DNA from: Phlebiopsis flavidoalba
Lineage: Eukaryota; Basidiomycota; Agaricomycetes; Polyporales; Phanerochaetaceae
DNA: 64,000 nucleotides
Assembly: GCA_035772785.1 (NCBI GenBank)
Contig: JAOCPU010000024.1
Span: 62,001 to 126,000 of the forward strand
Direction of reading: 5' to 3'
Translations under genes and position numbers: made by a program
Notes under the pieces: generated by a model
Databases searched by the model: none
Told to the model about the DNA's origin: nothing
The model's input: the letters and a program-made list of their open reading frames with translations, nothing else
Shown here: positions 13,208 to 23,779 of the stretch, piece by piece
How positions within the stretch are numbered: the stretch's first letter is position 1
Layout of the letters: each line of letters begins with the position of its first letter

Positions 13208-14326
13208 ATGCCACCGAGGCCCCGTCTCCAATCGTGCGCGTCTCCGACACAGAAGCAAACCAAGAGCAGGGTTGAAGAAGGCCCCCATGCGAACAAACAG
13301 GCCTCTTTCAGCCAATGAACGTCTGAAAAGGCTTCTTCACGCTCTCTGTGCTCAAATAGACGGAGCTCATTTCAAAGAATGCAATCAAGACATGCGACAA
13401 GAGTCAGCACTCACTCTTGTATACTTGGCTCGCAAGACTGACGTTGTCTCAAGTTTTGAAGATTGATCCTGAAGACCAGGACATGCTTTGCAAACAAAAA
13501 GGTGTTCCTCCTCCTCCAAACGGAGCAGTATAGTGCTTAAGCACTAGCTTTAACAGACGACATCGAGAAGTACGCGTACGAGAAAACATATTCTCTCTAT
13601 CGGACGAATCAGGAAGTCAGAAGCGAGAGATGCTCTATCTGTTACCAAGCAGAATAAGGGTGACGACGATCGTGGTGTGCAGCATCTAGAAACCGCAACT
13701 GGTGCGCGACCTTTATAATATCCTGTGGGATTTATACTCAATTTCCGACTACGCAGGCGTATCGAGAGGGCTCATATCAAGCTGCTTTCGATTTATACAC
13801 ATATCTGTTGGATACCTCGGACCCTGTAAGTCGGGCGTTTCCGGGTTATGAATGTGACGTGTGTGCGGATGCTGACGGTTGTAACAGAGTTCCGAAGAGC
13901 ATGCTGATATCCTCACCAACCTAGAGGCCGCACAGAAGCACCTCGACTTCATTGACAGTGACTATCTCCGCGCACTTGACGAGCTGCCAGCTTCGGTGTC
14001 GAACGCCTTGGAGTCTGCCCCGCCCCCACAAACCTTCTACGTCGGCCGCAGCAACCATCGCGAACGCGATCTCAGCGCAGGAGACAGAGATTACCAAGAA
14101 GGAGAAGAAGGTCAGGCTTAAACGCGTTCCCAAGGGCGTTGTCCTTGGCGTAACACCTCCACCGGACCCTGAGCGGTGGTTGAAGAAGAGTGAGCGGTCC
14201 ACGTTTGGTGCGGGTGGGAAGAGGAAGAAGGGGGGAGGCGGCGCGACGCAAGGCATTGTAGAAAGCTCAACTCCGGCCCCGTCATCGGGAGGCAAAAGTG
14301 CAGGCAAAGGAAAGAAGAAGAAGTAG
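13208..14326 (+). CDS. SRP72: Signal recognition particle subunit SRP72
   Basis: SRP72 pairs with SRP68 and binds 7SL RNA in the signal recognition particle, which brings ribosomes making secretory proteins to the ER. The N-terminal exon has PLSANERLKRLLHALCAQID, then (after a one-base shift at the A-run 13374-13376) the TPR-like NAIKTCDK. An intron of about 50 bp follows, then LKIDPEDQD, VFLLLQTEQYSA and EKTYSLYRTNQE. The TPR piece GSYQAAFDLYTYLLDTSDP precedes another intron (from about 13826) and EEHADILTNLEAAQKHLDFI. The C-terminus has the RNA-binding signature TPPPDPERWLKKSERSTFG (14152-14205) and a Lys-rich tail ending at 14326. The start at 13208 is a best guess and needs one shift. The readable protein is about 330 residues, shorter than the 550-670 usual for SRP72, so central repeats are missing or the lineage has a compact form. 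Confidence 0.85.
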
Positions 14327-15187
14327 GCGGGGAAAGGCCGTGTCTCCTTACCTGTGGGTCGCACGAACTACACGAGGCGCAATTGATTCACTGATCCATC
14401 TGTACCTGGCCTTGATGCAGAGTGTTCTCCTCAGCCACGATGTATCATAACTGGACACGATGAGAATGAATCTTATGTTCCACAGGCGATGGGGGCGATA
14501 ATACTCGGCTGGCGCGTTTTTTGACCTCGAGCACACCACGTGTATCTCGAGACGTTCTTTGCTCCAGGTCGACATGCCACTCTTCTCAAGCTATCAAAGC
14601 GTAGCTTCATGGTCAGCTCCGTACTGAGCCATGGCGAGCAGAAACATTCCGCGGAAGTTGCTCAGTGGCGGAATAGCAAAGTGAACAGAAAAATCCTTTC
14701 GGTCCAGACTGACCTTGTCGTCTTCGCGGTGCAGCGTGTTTCATTATATTGGACGCCTGCAACACATGACAAGGGTCCTGAAACAAAGAGTGGATGTCGT
14801 CCCCGTCGTGCGTGTTTTTACTTGCGTGCTGATGGTCGTGGACAACGCTTACCACTTATCTTCCATTCCTCCTCTGGCAGGGCGGCGTCCGCAAACAGAA
14901 GGACGCGGCGCATATCTGGCGTGTGTACATATTCATACCGGCACTAATGCGTTCCAACCTATAGGCATCTCAAATATCCGTGTCATGACATGTTGATGAG
15001 AACATTGCACACCTTTCAGGCGTGACAAAGACAGATTGAGGCGCGTCCTGGGCACACCCAACGTGTCCGTGTACCGCTCGTATAACGCGTCTCGAAATGC
15101 AGGTACTTAAGCTCGAGGATGACCACGACTATACCAACAGCCACCCACCCACTCCCTCCTCACACTCAACAAACCTCCTCTACCGAC
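14327..15187. other. Intergenic stretch, no confident gene
   Basis: This lies between the stop of SRP72 and the start of the phosphatase-like gene. Overlapping short frames occur on both strands at 14540-14996 without a recognisable domain. The last 60 bp before 15188 are rich in C, A and T (ACCACCCACTCCCTCCTCAC), as is common just upstream of start codons in basidiomycetes. Confidence 0.5.
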
Positions 15188-16945
15188 ATGTCTCACCCTG
15201 AGGTCCACGGTGTCGTCGTCCTTTCCCGCAACGGCGACAGGAGCGAGGCCTTCCAGCACCCGGTCAGCCAGAAGCCGGCCCAACCGCGAGCACCCCGCTG
15301 GGCGAGGTTCAGTCGCACCATGTCGGTTCCTACCTCCGCAACGTGTACTTCAACTCGGAGTCATCCTCGCGCATCCGGGGCATCAGCACTGAGATTGTCG
15401 ACCTCAAGGAGGTTCACGTCCGCGTCAAAGTCGGTGGCGAAGGCGCGTCGGTGTTCGACTCTGCGACTGCGACCCTCCAGGGCCTGTTCCCTCCCAACGA
15501 GAAGAACAGGATTACCCTCGCCAACGAGACCACCGTAGTTGCTCCGCTTGGAGGTAAATATCCATATCATACAACAAACTGAATCGTGTATTGACAGAGT
15601 TGTAGGCTACCAGTACAATCCCTGTCGAGACCGTTGAGCCCAGCAAACGACCGCTCTCTTGAAAGCTGGACTGACTGCCCAGTCAGTATGCTTTTCTTTG
15701 TGCACTCGACTGTACTGACAATCAATGTGCAGGCGTTCCAAGACCATGTCAAGAAGGTTCTTGGCTCCGAGAAGATCAAGGCGGCGGAGAAAGCCGCCGC
15801 GCCTTTCCTACACGATGTCCGTGACTTCGTGTTCGGCAGGCCGGCTACGATGGAAAACATGGTACGTGCCGGTGTCTGTTGTAGTGTCCCTGCCTTACCG
15901 ATTCGTTTCGCAGTATAACGTGAGTTATCAACAATAATGGCAACGGCCATTGCGTACTAATCATCGCGCAGCTCTGGGACTACATGAACTCTGAGCTGGT
16001 TCACAACATCACCTACGCTCACCGTCTCCCTCCCACTTTCATCGAGCAGGCTCGTGGCTGGGCCAACATGAGGGAGAACGCGGTATTCTCCGACGAACAG
16101 ATGGGTGGAATTGGAAACAGTTGCGTCGTCTATTTACTTACCTCTGCACCTGACTGACGACGTCATAGTTGCGAGCCGCACCGTCCTTGAGTCTGTCATT
16201 AACGCTCTCCAGCGCATTGCCTTCAATGGCGACCCGCTTCAATTCATGCTCATCGCGACGACGTATCAGCCGTTCATCTCCCTGTTCCACCAGACCGAAG
16301 CTGTCAAACGCAACCCCGAGCTCGCCGCGATTCGTACGTACTATTCGCGTGTGCTTATTGTAAGCTCTTATGCTTATTGGATGTTCAGCCGACTACGGCT
16401 CGGCTCTTGCCATCGAGCTTCGCCGTGCTCCTCCCCCGGATGCTCGCGAGTTCTTGAGGTTCAAATTCAGGAATGGTACCGATGAGGAGTTCCGGACCAT
16501 CCATGTCTTCGTCATCGCGACGACATCCCGCTTACCGAGTTTATTTACCGTCTCGAGGTATTTCACATTTACCGTCTGCCGGCGAGGACATGACCAAACT
16601 CTTACTCCCACAGAACTCGGTGATCCACAACAATGAGCAATGGGCGCGTGCCTGTGGCATCGAGAACGACTTCTCGTGGCCTACTCTGCCCGGTGCCGCA
16701 GAGAAGCTCGCCGGCTCGCGGTTTCCTTGAGGGCACCTTCGCCATGGCCGTCGTCTTCCTCCTGATGATGTTCGTCTGGGTCGGCTCGTTCGCCGTTAAA
16801 CGCTTCCGCCGCCGCAACTACATCCGCCTTCACGGCGAAGAGGTGGGCTCGCTTTGTTCTTTCGAACCCAAGGATAATGTCTGACGACGACTTGTAGGCC
16901 CGTCTGGAGGCTGTCAGCTACGGTACTCAGGGGGAAAAGTACTGA
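15188..16945 (+). CDS. Membrane-anchored histidine-phosphatase-fold protein with altered active site
   Basis: The protein belongs to the branch-2 histidine phosphatase (acid phosphatase-like) fold. It starts at the ATG 15188 with MSHPEVHGVVVL; at 15227-15241 the RHGxR catalytic motif is replaced by RNGDR. Family landmarks follow: TPLGEVQSHHVGSYLRNVYF, GGEGASVFDSA, LQGLFPP, SWTDCPAFQ, VFGRP, NGDPLQFMLIATTYQPFISL, ALAIELRR, DIPLTEFIYRLEN. At the position of the second catalytic HD motif it reads ATTYQPF. A C-terminal hydrophobic helix (GTFAMAVVFLLMMFVWVG) and a basic RFRRRNY stretch suggest a type I membrane protein with a short cytoplasmic tail; the last exon (ARLEAVSYGTQGEKY) stops at 16945. 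About seven introns of 45-60 bp are visible. One-base shifts occur near 15270, 15617, 15645 and 16725. It precedes the ceramidase on the same strand by about 660 bp. Confidence 0.85.
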
Positions 16946-17609
16946 GCGCATGTGATATCTCATAGCGAACACACGGACTATCTCACGACACACGGCACTT
17001 CATTCACGGACATCTTCACTGCATCTTTCTGGCATCTGTACCATTCGCTGTATCATTGCATCATACCCGTCTCGGTTGTATCCTGGTCATATGTTAACGC
17101 GGCGTGTTAGCGTTCAATATAACGATATATCATTGGATCCTTCGTTTCGAAATCGGAATAAATTGCGATGCTTCAGGGCAACTCAGGGTTTCGCATTGCT
17201 TGACATGGAAGATAAGACAAATGCTCAGGAGCACACGGGAGCGTTCGCGAACAACGAGAGCCACATGCACCGCGTCGACCAAGACGGCTACTCTGCGAGA
17301 GAAACCTGGATATGACGCACATGGAATGCCGACGTTTCCCCAAATAGGCAATCCCGCCTCCTGGCGCGCAGATGGGATCACAAACCCTGACGTGCGGTCG
17401 GCATCCCTGCTTCCCCACACAGCATGGCGCACATCTGTCTCCACCACGCGGCCCTTCGTCGCTCGGTCTCTCTCCGCGGTCACCTATCGACCCAAACTCG
17501 CTCTCGGGCCTACATAAAGGCCAGGGCTACCGCGCCCGAAGATGTACGTCCTTAGCTCCCTGCCGTGTACGCCCACCGAGCTCGAAGGCTCTTCTGCTGG
17601 GTCTGGGAT
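16946..17609. other. Intergenic region between phosphatase-like gene and ceramidase
   Basis: It holds the 3' end of the phosphatase-like gene and the promoter of the ceramidase. Frames of 60-137 codons on both strands at 17076-17517 overlap one another and match nothing recognised. No clear TATA box was seen. Confidence 0.5.
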
Positions 17610-20600
17610 ATGCTGAAACGCGCGTCCGTCATCTGCCTCACGGCAGTTTCGTCATTTTTCTCGCCTCGACAGGCCTCGTGTCCCAGCATGCAGCGTTGTG
17701 TCGGCGGCCACCAGTGCGAACGCGGAGTACCTCCTCGGCCTAGGTGAGGCAATTTTGCACTGACTGGCTAGGCTGCGCTGACGGCCATCACCAGGCATTG
17801 CTGATATCACAGGGTGAGCATGTCACATGTTCCAGGTTTATTATCACGGACTTACCTGGATCTACAGTCCCCGTGGTCGAGACAAACATGATGGTGAGTG
17901 ACCTAGACTCGACGCAGGCGTCATGCTAACAGCGACCCGCGGCTATTCAGGGTTATGCATACCTGCAACAGACGGACACTGGCCTTCACCTGAGGCAGCG
18001 TAGCCGTGCTTGGATTGTTGCAGATGCCTCCAATCCATCTGACCGTTTTGTGTATATCAATGCAGGTATGTGACTACAGCTTTCTAGGCCAGCCGAATAT
18101 GTCCGCTGAATGCGCGCAACGCAGACATTGCCATGGGTGACACAGGCGTTTCGTCGCAGCATCGTAGCGGAGCTTTCTTCCATGTATCCGGGCCTCTACA
18201 ACAACGACAACATTGCTCTCGGCTCTACTCACCAACACAGCGGTGTCGGCGGGTACCTCGAGAACGTGCTGCCTCAAATCACGTCACTCGGATACGTCAA
18301 AGCAGACAGCAGATGCAATCGTGGCGGGAACTGTCTTGGCCGTTACAAAAACGCGCTCACGAGAGTCTGGCACCTGGAAAGCTGTCTCTCGGGCAATACA
18401 ACAATCCTGGGACGGCGAACATTAATCGCTCTCCCAGCGCGTACCACCTAGCCATCCCGCGGACGAGCGCGCCAAGTACCAATACGACCAGGACAAGGAG
18501 ATGACTCTGCTTCGCTTCGACGATGCAAGCGGAAACCCTCGGGGTTTCTTGAGCTTTTTCCCAGTACACGGAACCAGTCTCTACGAGGTACCACATGCAT
18601 GCCGCTCGCGCATATAGCCACTGAAAATCCACTTTATAGAACAATACGTTGGTCAGCAGTGATAACAAGGGCATGGCGGGCTTATTTGTATGAGGGTATG
18701 TTCAGTCTTACTCCTCACTGGGATTTATCCCATTGTATATTCCTTTCAGCAATGGTTGAACCCGATGCCATGCCTGGTAACAACACCTTCGTGGCTGGCT
18801 TCACGCAAGGTACGTACCTTCTAACAACAGAATGAAGTCTTCGTTCAACAAAATCCGTCCAGCAAACGTTGGTGACACCAGTCCAAATACGTACGTATAA
18901 TGTAGCTTACAATCTCGACGTGATTTCTGAGGTGTCACAGCGAAGGTGCATACTGCGAAAGTCCTGGACAGCCGTGGGATGGCCAACTTTGCTCGTTCGA
19001 CCATTCCACATGCGTAACAAGACAGAGGACTGCCACGGACGGTATGTCGTTCAACCCTACTACCGAAAACAACGTGACTGATGTTTCGTGTAGTGGCCCC
19101 GGTTTCCGCGTCTCGGATTTTGAGTCGAAACATGATCATTGCCCAACGTCAAGTCGACGGCGCCAAGACGCTGATGAGACGGAAGTTTTGCCTTCAGTCG
19201 AGGGACCTGTAAATACGTTCATACTTACCTCAATATGTGGGCTCAGAACAAACTCACCACATTGGAGTCATACTGACACGCGAACCCACCTGTAGGTCCT
19301 TCCACTCATTCACACTTCCGAATGGCACGACTGTGCAGACCTGCCCACCCGCTCTTGGCTATACTCGTTTGCCGGTGGTACCCATCGTGCGTCGCCCTTC
19401 ACATCTATCCTATACCGACGTCTAACTTGATTGAATTGTGTAGTGACGGACCTGGAGCGTTCGACTTCATCCAGGGCGACAACTCATCCAACCCCCAGTA
19501 AGATCATTTGACGGACTACACCTTCAATTCTCATACTTTCCCCCACAGGAACCCATTCTGGGAGGTGGTGAAGGGTTCGTCCATCTGCTACGTTCGTTAG
19601 TCATGAAAACTGATTCCACCCTTTTCTAGGCGCTATCACTCCCTATCCTCCTGCTGAGCAAGTTGCGTGCCAATATCCTAAACCTATTCTGCTGGATAGC
19701 GTGAGTGGTCATTCCACGCCTTGTTTCAATCCACATATTCAACTATCAAATAGGGCTACGCCAACGTGCCATACCAATGGTCCCCTCACACTGTAGATAT
19801 CCAAATGCTCCGTGCTGGCAATTTGGTTATCCTCGTTATGCCCGGGGAGTTGACTACCATGTCTGGAAGGCGAATCCGGTAAGTTGAGGTCTTAGTGCAA
19901 TTCCTGCAACGATTCACTGATATACTCGCAAGAGATGCAATCCGCGCGAAGCTTATCTCCTCCGGTGTGGCCGGAAATGATGCGTATGTCGCAATTGCCG
20001 GACCCGCCAACACCTACGCGCACTATATTGCCACCAAAGAGGAGTACTCTGTTCAACGCTACGAAGGCGCGTCGACTATCTTCGGACAATGTGAAGCGTG
20101 CATATCGTTCGTGTTATCCTTGATGATGCTGAACGCATCTTCCAGGGACCCTCGACGCATACATTGACAAGTACAGCAGCCTCGTCTCTTACCTCGGCGC
20201 GTCGGCGAGTGGAACTCCGCCTTCCGATCCCGCACCTGTGGATCAGACAACAAAGGCTATTTCGCTCCAAGTCCGTTACCTGTCCACTTTCGCAAGCTTC
20301 TAGCGACGCTAACATTGTACAGACTGGTGTCATCGTCGACAATGCCCCACTGGGCAAGAAGTTTGGTGATGTCCTGGGAGATGTCTCTAATTCTTATTCC
20401 GCGGGTAGCACCGTTACTGCGCAGTTTGTCGGGTAAGTGCCGTACTGCCTCTAGACAGAGGGAGAAATGCTCACAGTCTTGCAGTGCAAACCCTAGAGTT
20501 CGTACCTCGACACCAAAATTGACTGATTCGTACTGACATTTATTCCTAGAATAACCTGAGACTCGAGCAAACCTTCCTTACCGTGGACCGATCAGTCAAT

Positions 20601-20924
20601 GGTCAGTGGGCCCCCGTACCGGTCGGACTCGCACCCCTCTACGATCTACCAGTGGACCCGGACTAGCACTGTGAGTGCACTTGGTCGCACCTCTCATGCA
20701 AGCACTCATGCCTTGATAGATCCTGGGATATAGCACGGTCAACGTCTCGTGGACGATCGAGAGTGGGACTCCTTGTAAGTGCACTGTGTATGTATCGAGA
20801 TGCCAAATACTGACTGGCTTCATTAGCCGGAACGTACCGCTTGTCTTACTACGGCGACGCCAAGGCACTTACTGGCTCGATCACGGCTTTCACTGGTCAC
20901 TCTTCCAACTTCACTGTTTCATGA
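17610..20924 (+). CDS. Neutral/alkaline ceramidase
   Basis: Neutral ceramidase hydrolyses the N-acyl bond of ceramide to sphingosine and fatty acid and is usually secreted or membrane-bound. The ATG at 17610 opens a signal peptide (MLKRASVICLTAVSS...), then EYLLGLGIADITG and PVVETNMM|GYA across short introns. Zinc and active-site motifs are all present: STHQHSGVGGYLEN (about 18223-18265), FFPVHGTS (18556-18578), the nucleophile motif NVGDTSPNT (18864-18890) and MPGELTTMSGR (19838-19872). Further pieces are FDFIQGDNSS, VAGPANTYAHY, RYEGASTIFGQ, and a C-terminal beta domain ending ITAFTGHSSNFTVS with a stop at 20922-20924. At least twelve introns of 45-65 bp are visible. One-base insertions break the frame, for example at 18149-18151 and in the A-run near 18300. 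With the frame restored the length would be normal for the family (about 690 residues). Confidence 0.92.
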
Positions 20925-21309
20925 TACCTGCGTTCGAACCATGGACACTCTGCATGCATACCCTGTTGTTGTCTCTTCTGGGATCCTACTTGTTATCACT
21001 GGATAAAAAGGTGCTCTGAGAATATGTACTCCTAATGCTACAACGGTTATGGTACAGGATGATGTGTGTGACGAGGTCTGAATGAATGGGCGGTCGTCAT
21101 AGGCGTGAGGAAGCTCTATGCGTGGAAATGTGCGAATTAATGGAAGGTGTAGTAAATGCCAGTATAGTAACGATAGTGTGTGGTCGTTCAAGGATGCGTA
21201 GTGTCCAATGTGATGATGCGTCAAACGTTCGTGTGTAATGGTCTATTTGGTCGCGCTGCGACCGTACCGTCCGGCGTGCCCTCTGCACCCAACAACGTGA
21301 AGAAGCTTT

Positions 21310-21640
21310 TCACAACTTCAACGCGGAAAATCGTCTGTAAATATAAAATATTAGTCTGAGTCTCATTTGACACAATCTGCAGAAGGCTTACTTGTCGATG
21401 CTGCCCATCCACCCCTGTGCGGCAGCGTACTGAGCTGAGGTTCGACAGCGTGCGCTGCCACAGTCGACTTTGTCAATGATGTGTGCTCCGCCGCCAGTGC
21501 TGACGATGATCTTCATGCAATGGGATACGGGGCGTCGCAGAGAGCTGCGCTGGCAGGGAGTCACAGGTGCACGGCGAACCGAGTGAAACGGTGGAAGTCG
21601 ACGTCTGAGTGAAGTGCATCTGGGGTTCACAACGGGTCAG
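21310..21640 (-). CDS. Small unidentified protein, at least two exons
   Basis: On the minus strand an ATG near 21620 is followed by a Ser/Thr-rich stretch and an exon that ends at 21391-21392 with a clean GTAAGC donor; the intron ends ...TTTACAG at about 21336. The joined reading is GWMGSIDK|RFSALKL and a stop at 21310-21312, a natural-looking C-terminus. Which frame is right upstream of about 21450 is unclear: one has KIIVSTGGGAHIIDKVDCGS and another has MHFTQTSTSTVSLGSPCTCD. No family is recognised. It is tail-to-tail with the ceramidase, with about 385 bp between the stops. Confidence 0.35.
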
Positions 21641-23770
21641 AACGCGTCACAGCACATTGCAGTAAAGTAATACATACCTTGTCGTGTGAAGTGGTAAACG
21701 TTAGGTGGAATCCTGCCAGAGGACGAAGAGGTAAGCCGGAGCCACGTGAAGGAGAGCGGAAGTTGAACTGAGAAGACTGCGAGTCAACCGCGGGCTGCCA
21801 GTGCCGATTCCTGGGGCTCGGACTGACCTATATATCCCGCAGGATCCTGTTTTCCTTGACAAGGCTATTATCGCGTATGTCCCTCGTATGTCGCATTGTA
21901 GAAAGTGTCGTCAAGGTCGGTTTATGTCGAACAACAACTTTCGGCGCTCTCCGGGGACGCGAGACAACAAGGTTTCCTCTGGTCTCCTTGTAGTCGGCTC
22001 GCTTGATCCCAGCTGTCTGATGCATCGCTTCAGCTATACTAGGCTATTGTCTGAAAAGGAGACTGTTTGCCAGTTAAAAGTCACGGAGAGACAGATCCCG
22101 CGTCCCGGGCACAACGGCGTGCTTGGCCGCTTTCACTACTGGCACCACTAGCTACTGTATGTCATGTTATTCAGCTATTGTGCGCTCCTGGAATGGAATC
22201 GTGTTCTGGGTTCCGATGCGCTCGGGCAGTATTGTGCAGCTCAAGTCCGCAATAAACTCGTCGAATTTCAATGTTGGTTCCAATGGAGATATCATGAAAC
22301 CGACTATGAAGGTTATAGAAGCGTGCTCAAATCAGACTATGGAGACATCTGATGTATATCCTTGTCCGAGAGATGTTTTCTGGGCCATAGGCTGAACCAA
22401 TGGGCTTTGCCTCATCTTACGCAGATGGTCCTCAGAGGGAAATTTGAATGTGGACATTCTGAGTCTTGTCATGCAGCGTACGATAAGGGGTGATGTTCAG
22501 GTGATCACAGCTTGCCCAAGTCACCAATGCAGCTCAATGCGCTTGCAAAGACTCGTTGGGATTGCTATGCGAACTTTGCTGCAATGACGACGGGCCCCAG
22601 GAAGTTGCTAGCAAGAACAACGTGTCAAATGTCACTGCCTTATACTTGGTCTAATTTCCGATGATCAACGCTGGATAAGTGTAGTATAGCAGCAGCATGA
22701 GCAATGTCGGTGTGATGAGTTGGTGAGGACTAAAGATGCCTGAAACTTAGGATGAAGCGAAGGTTCGTCGGGCGTCGGTCAGGTTTGAATCATTGGTTTC
22801 CAAAACGGGTCACAGGTGTGGTCCTCGGAATATACCGAACCGTTGATGTCGACGAGTCTGTTCCCACGACTCCTATTTCTGCGCTGTTATCCTTGCCATT
22901 TTCTGCAAATTCATAGAGGCCGCCCCATTCGCCACATTATTCTACTAAGATCATATTCCGAGCTTGAGCTGTCAGTTATAACAAGTGTAGGTGCCCGTTG
23001 TCCATGACGGGTCCTGTTTTCATGGGCTTGGCTATAATCAAGTCATCAGTGGTGGCGATGTTCTCGGGGAGTTGGACGTCGTACCGTCATATGTAGTCAA
23101 ATACGCGTCGGCGCCGTCGTGTACGGAGGCGAGCACTAGACTCCTCTGACATTGCTCAGTCACTGCGGGGTAGAGTCACGCCCCAAGCGCTCTCGTCGAT
23201 GCGACGTGATATAAGTGGGGACCTGTGTGGCGTAGAGCTTTCAGGCTGTGGCAAGCTTGATCTTGCTTCATTTACGACATACTCAGTCGCTGCACACTTC
23301 TTCGCGCACCAAAAATGCACCCTGCCTTCCTGCTGCTTCGTCCAAAATGTTACTGAGCTACCAAGGTAATCCCTGAACTTACGATACCAATATTTGCCTG
23401 ACATACCCTTCTCCCTAAGCGCGGACGTGCCTCTTCTGCAACGGACGTGAGGGCGAGCGCGGATGAGCCTAAACACCCTATGATCGACGCGCTGAATGAC
23501 GTAATGCAAAAAAAAACTGCCCCTGTAAAAAAATGTCAACAGACGCATGGTGAACTCCATGCCTATCGCTCTCACTCAGATCCGCTACTCGGTTGATTGC
23601 ACGCTTCGCAAGCATCCTCAAACCGAGGTAATGTGAGCAATAGAACCTTCTATCAGTAGCTACTATGAACGGTGGTGACAGTGTCCACGATTGAAGGCTA
23701 CGACGGACTTTTGAATAGAGAAACCGGCTGGTGTTCCTAGCAGATGTGACCCCGGACTTTCTTGGTCCAC
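21641..23770. other. No confident gene
   Basis: Upstream of the small minus-strand gene there are only short frames. A plus-strand frame at 22164-22352 reads QYCAAQVRNKLVEFQCWFQW and looks somewhat protein-like, but nothing is recognised. From about 23480 to 23770 minus-strand frames overlap the expected 5' end of the DUF2828 gene and are probably chance. Confidence 0.4.
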
Positions 23771-23779
23771 CGCATGCTG

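Noticed and set aside
17076..17517. Frames of 79-137 codons on both strands between two genes
   Set aside because: They mirror each other, have no domain, and fall where a promoter and 3' flank are expected.
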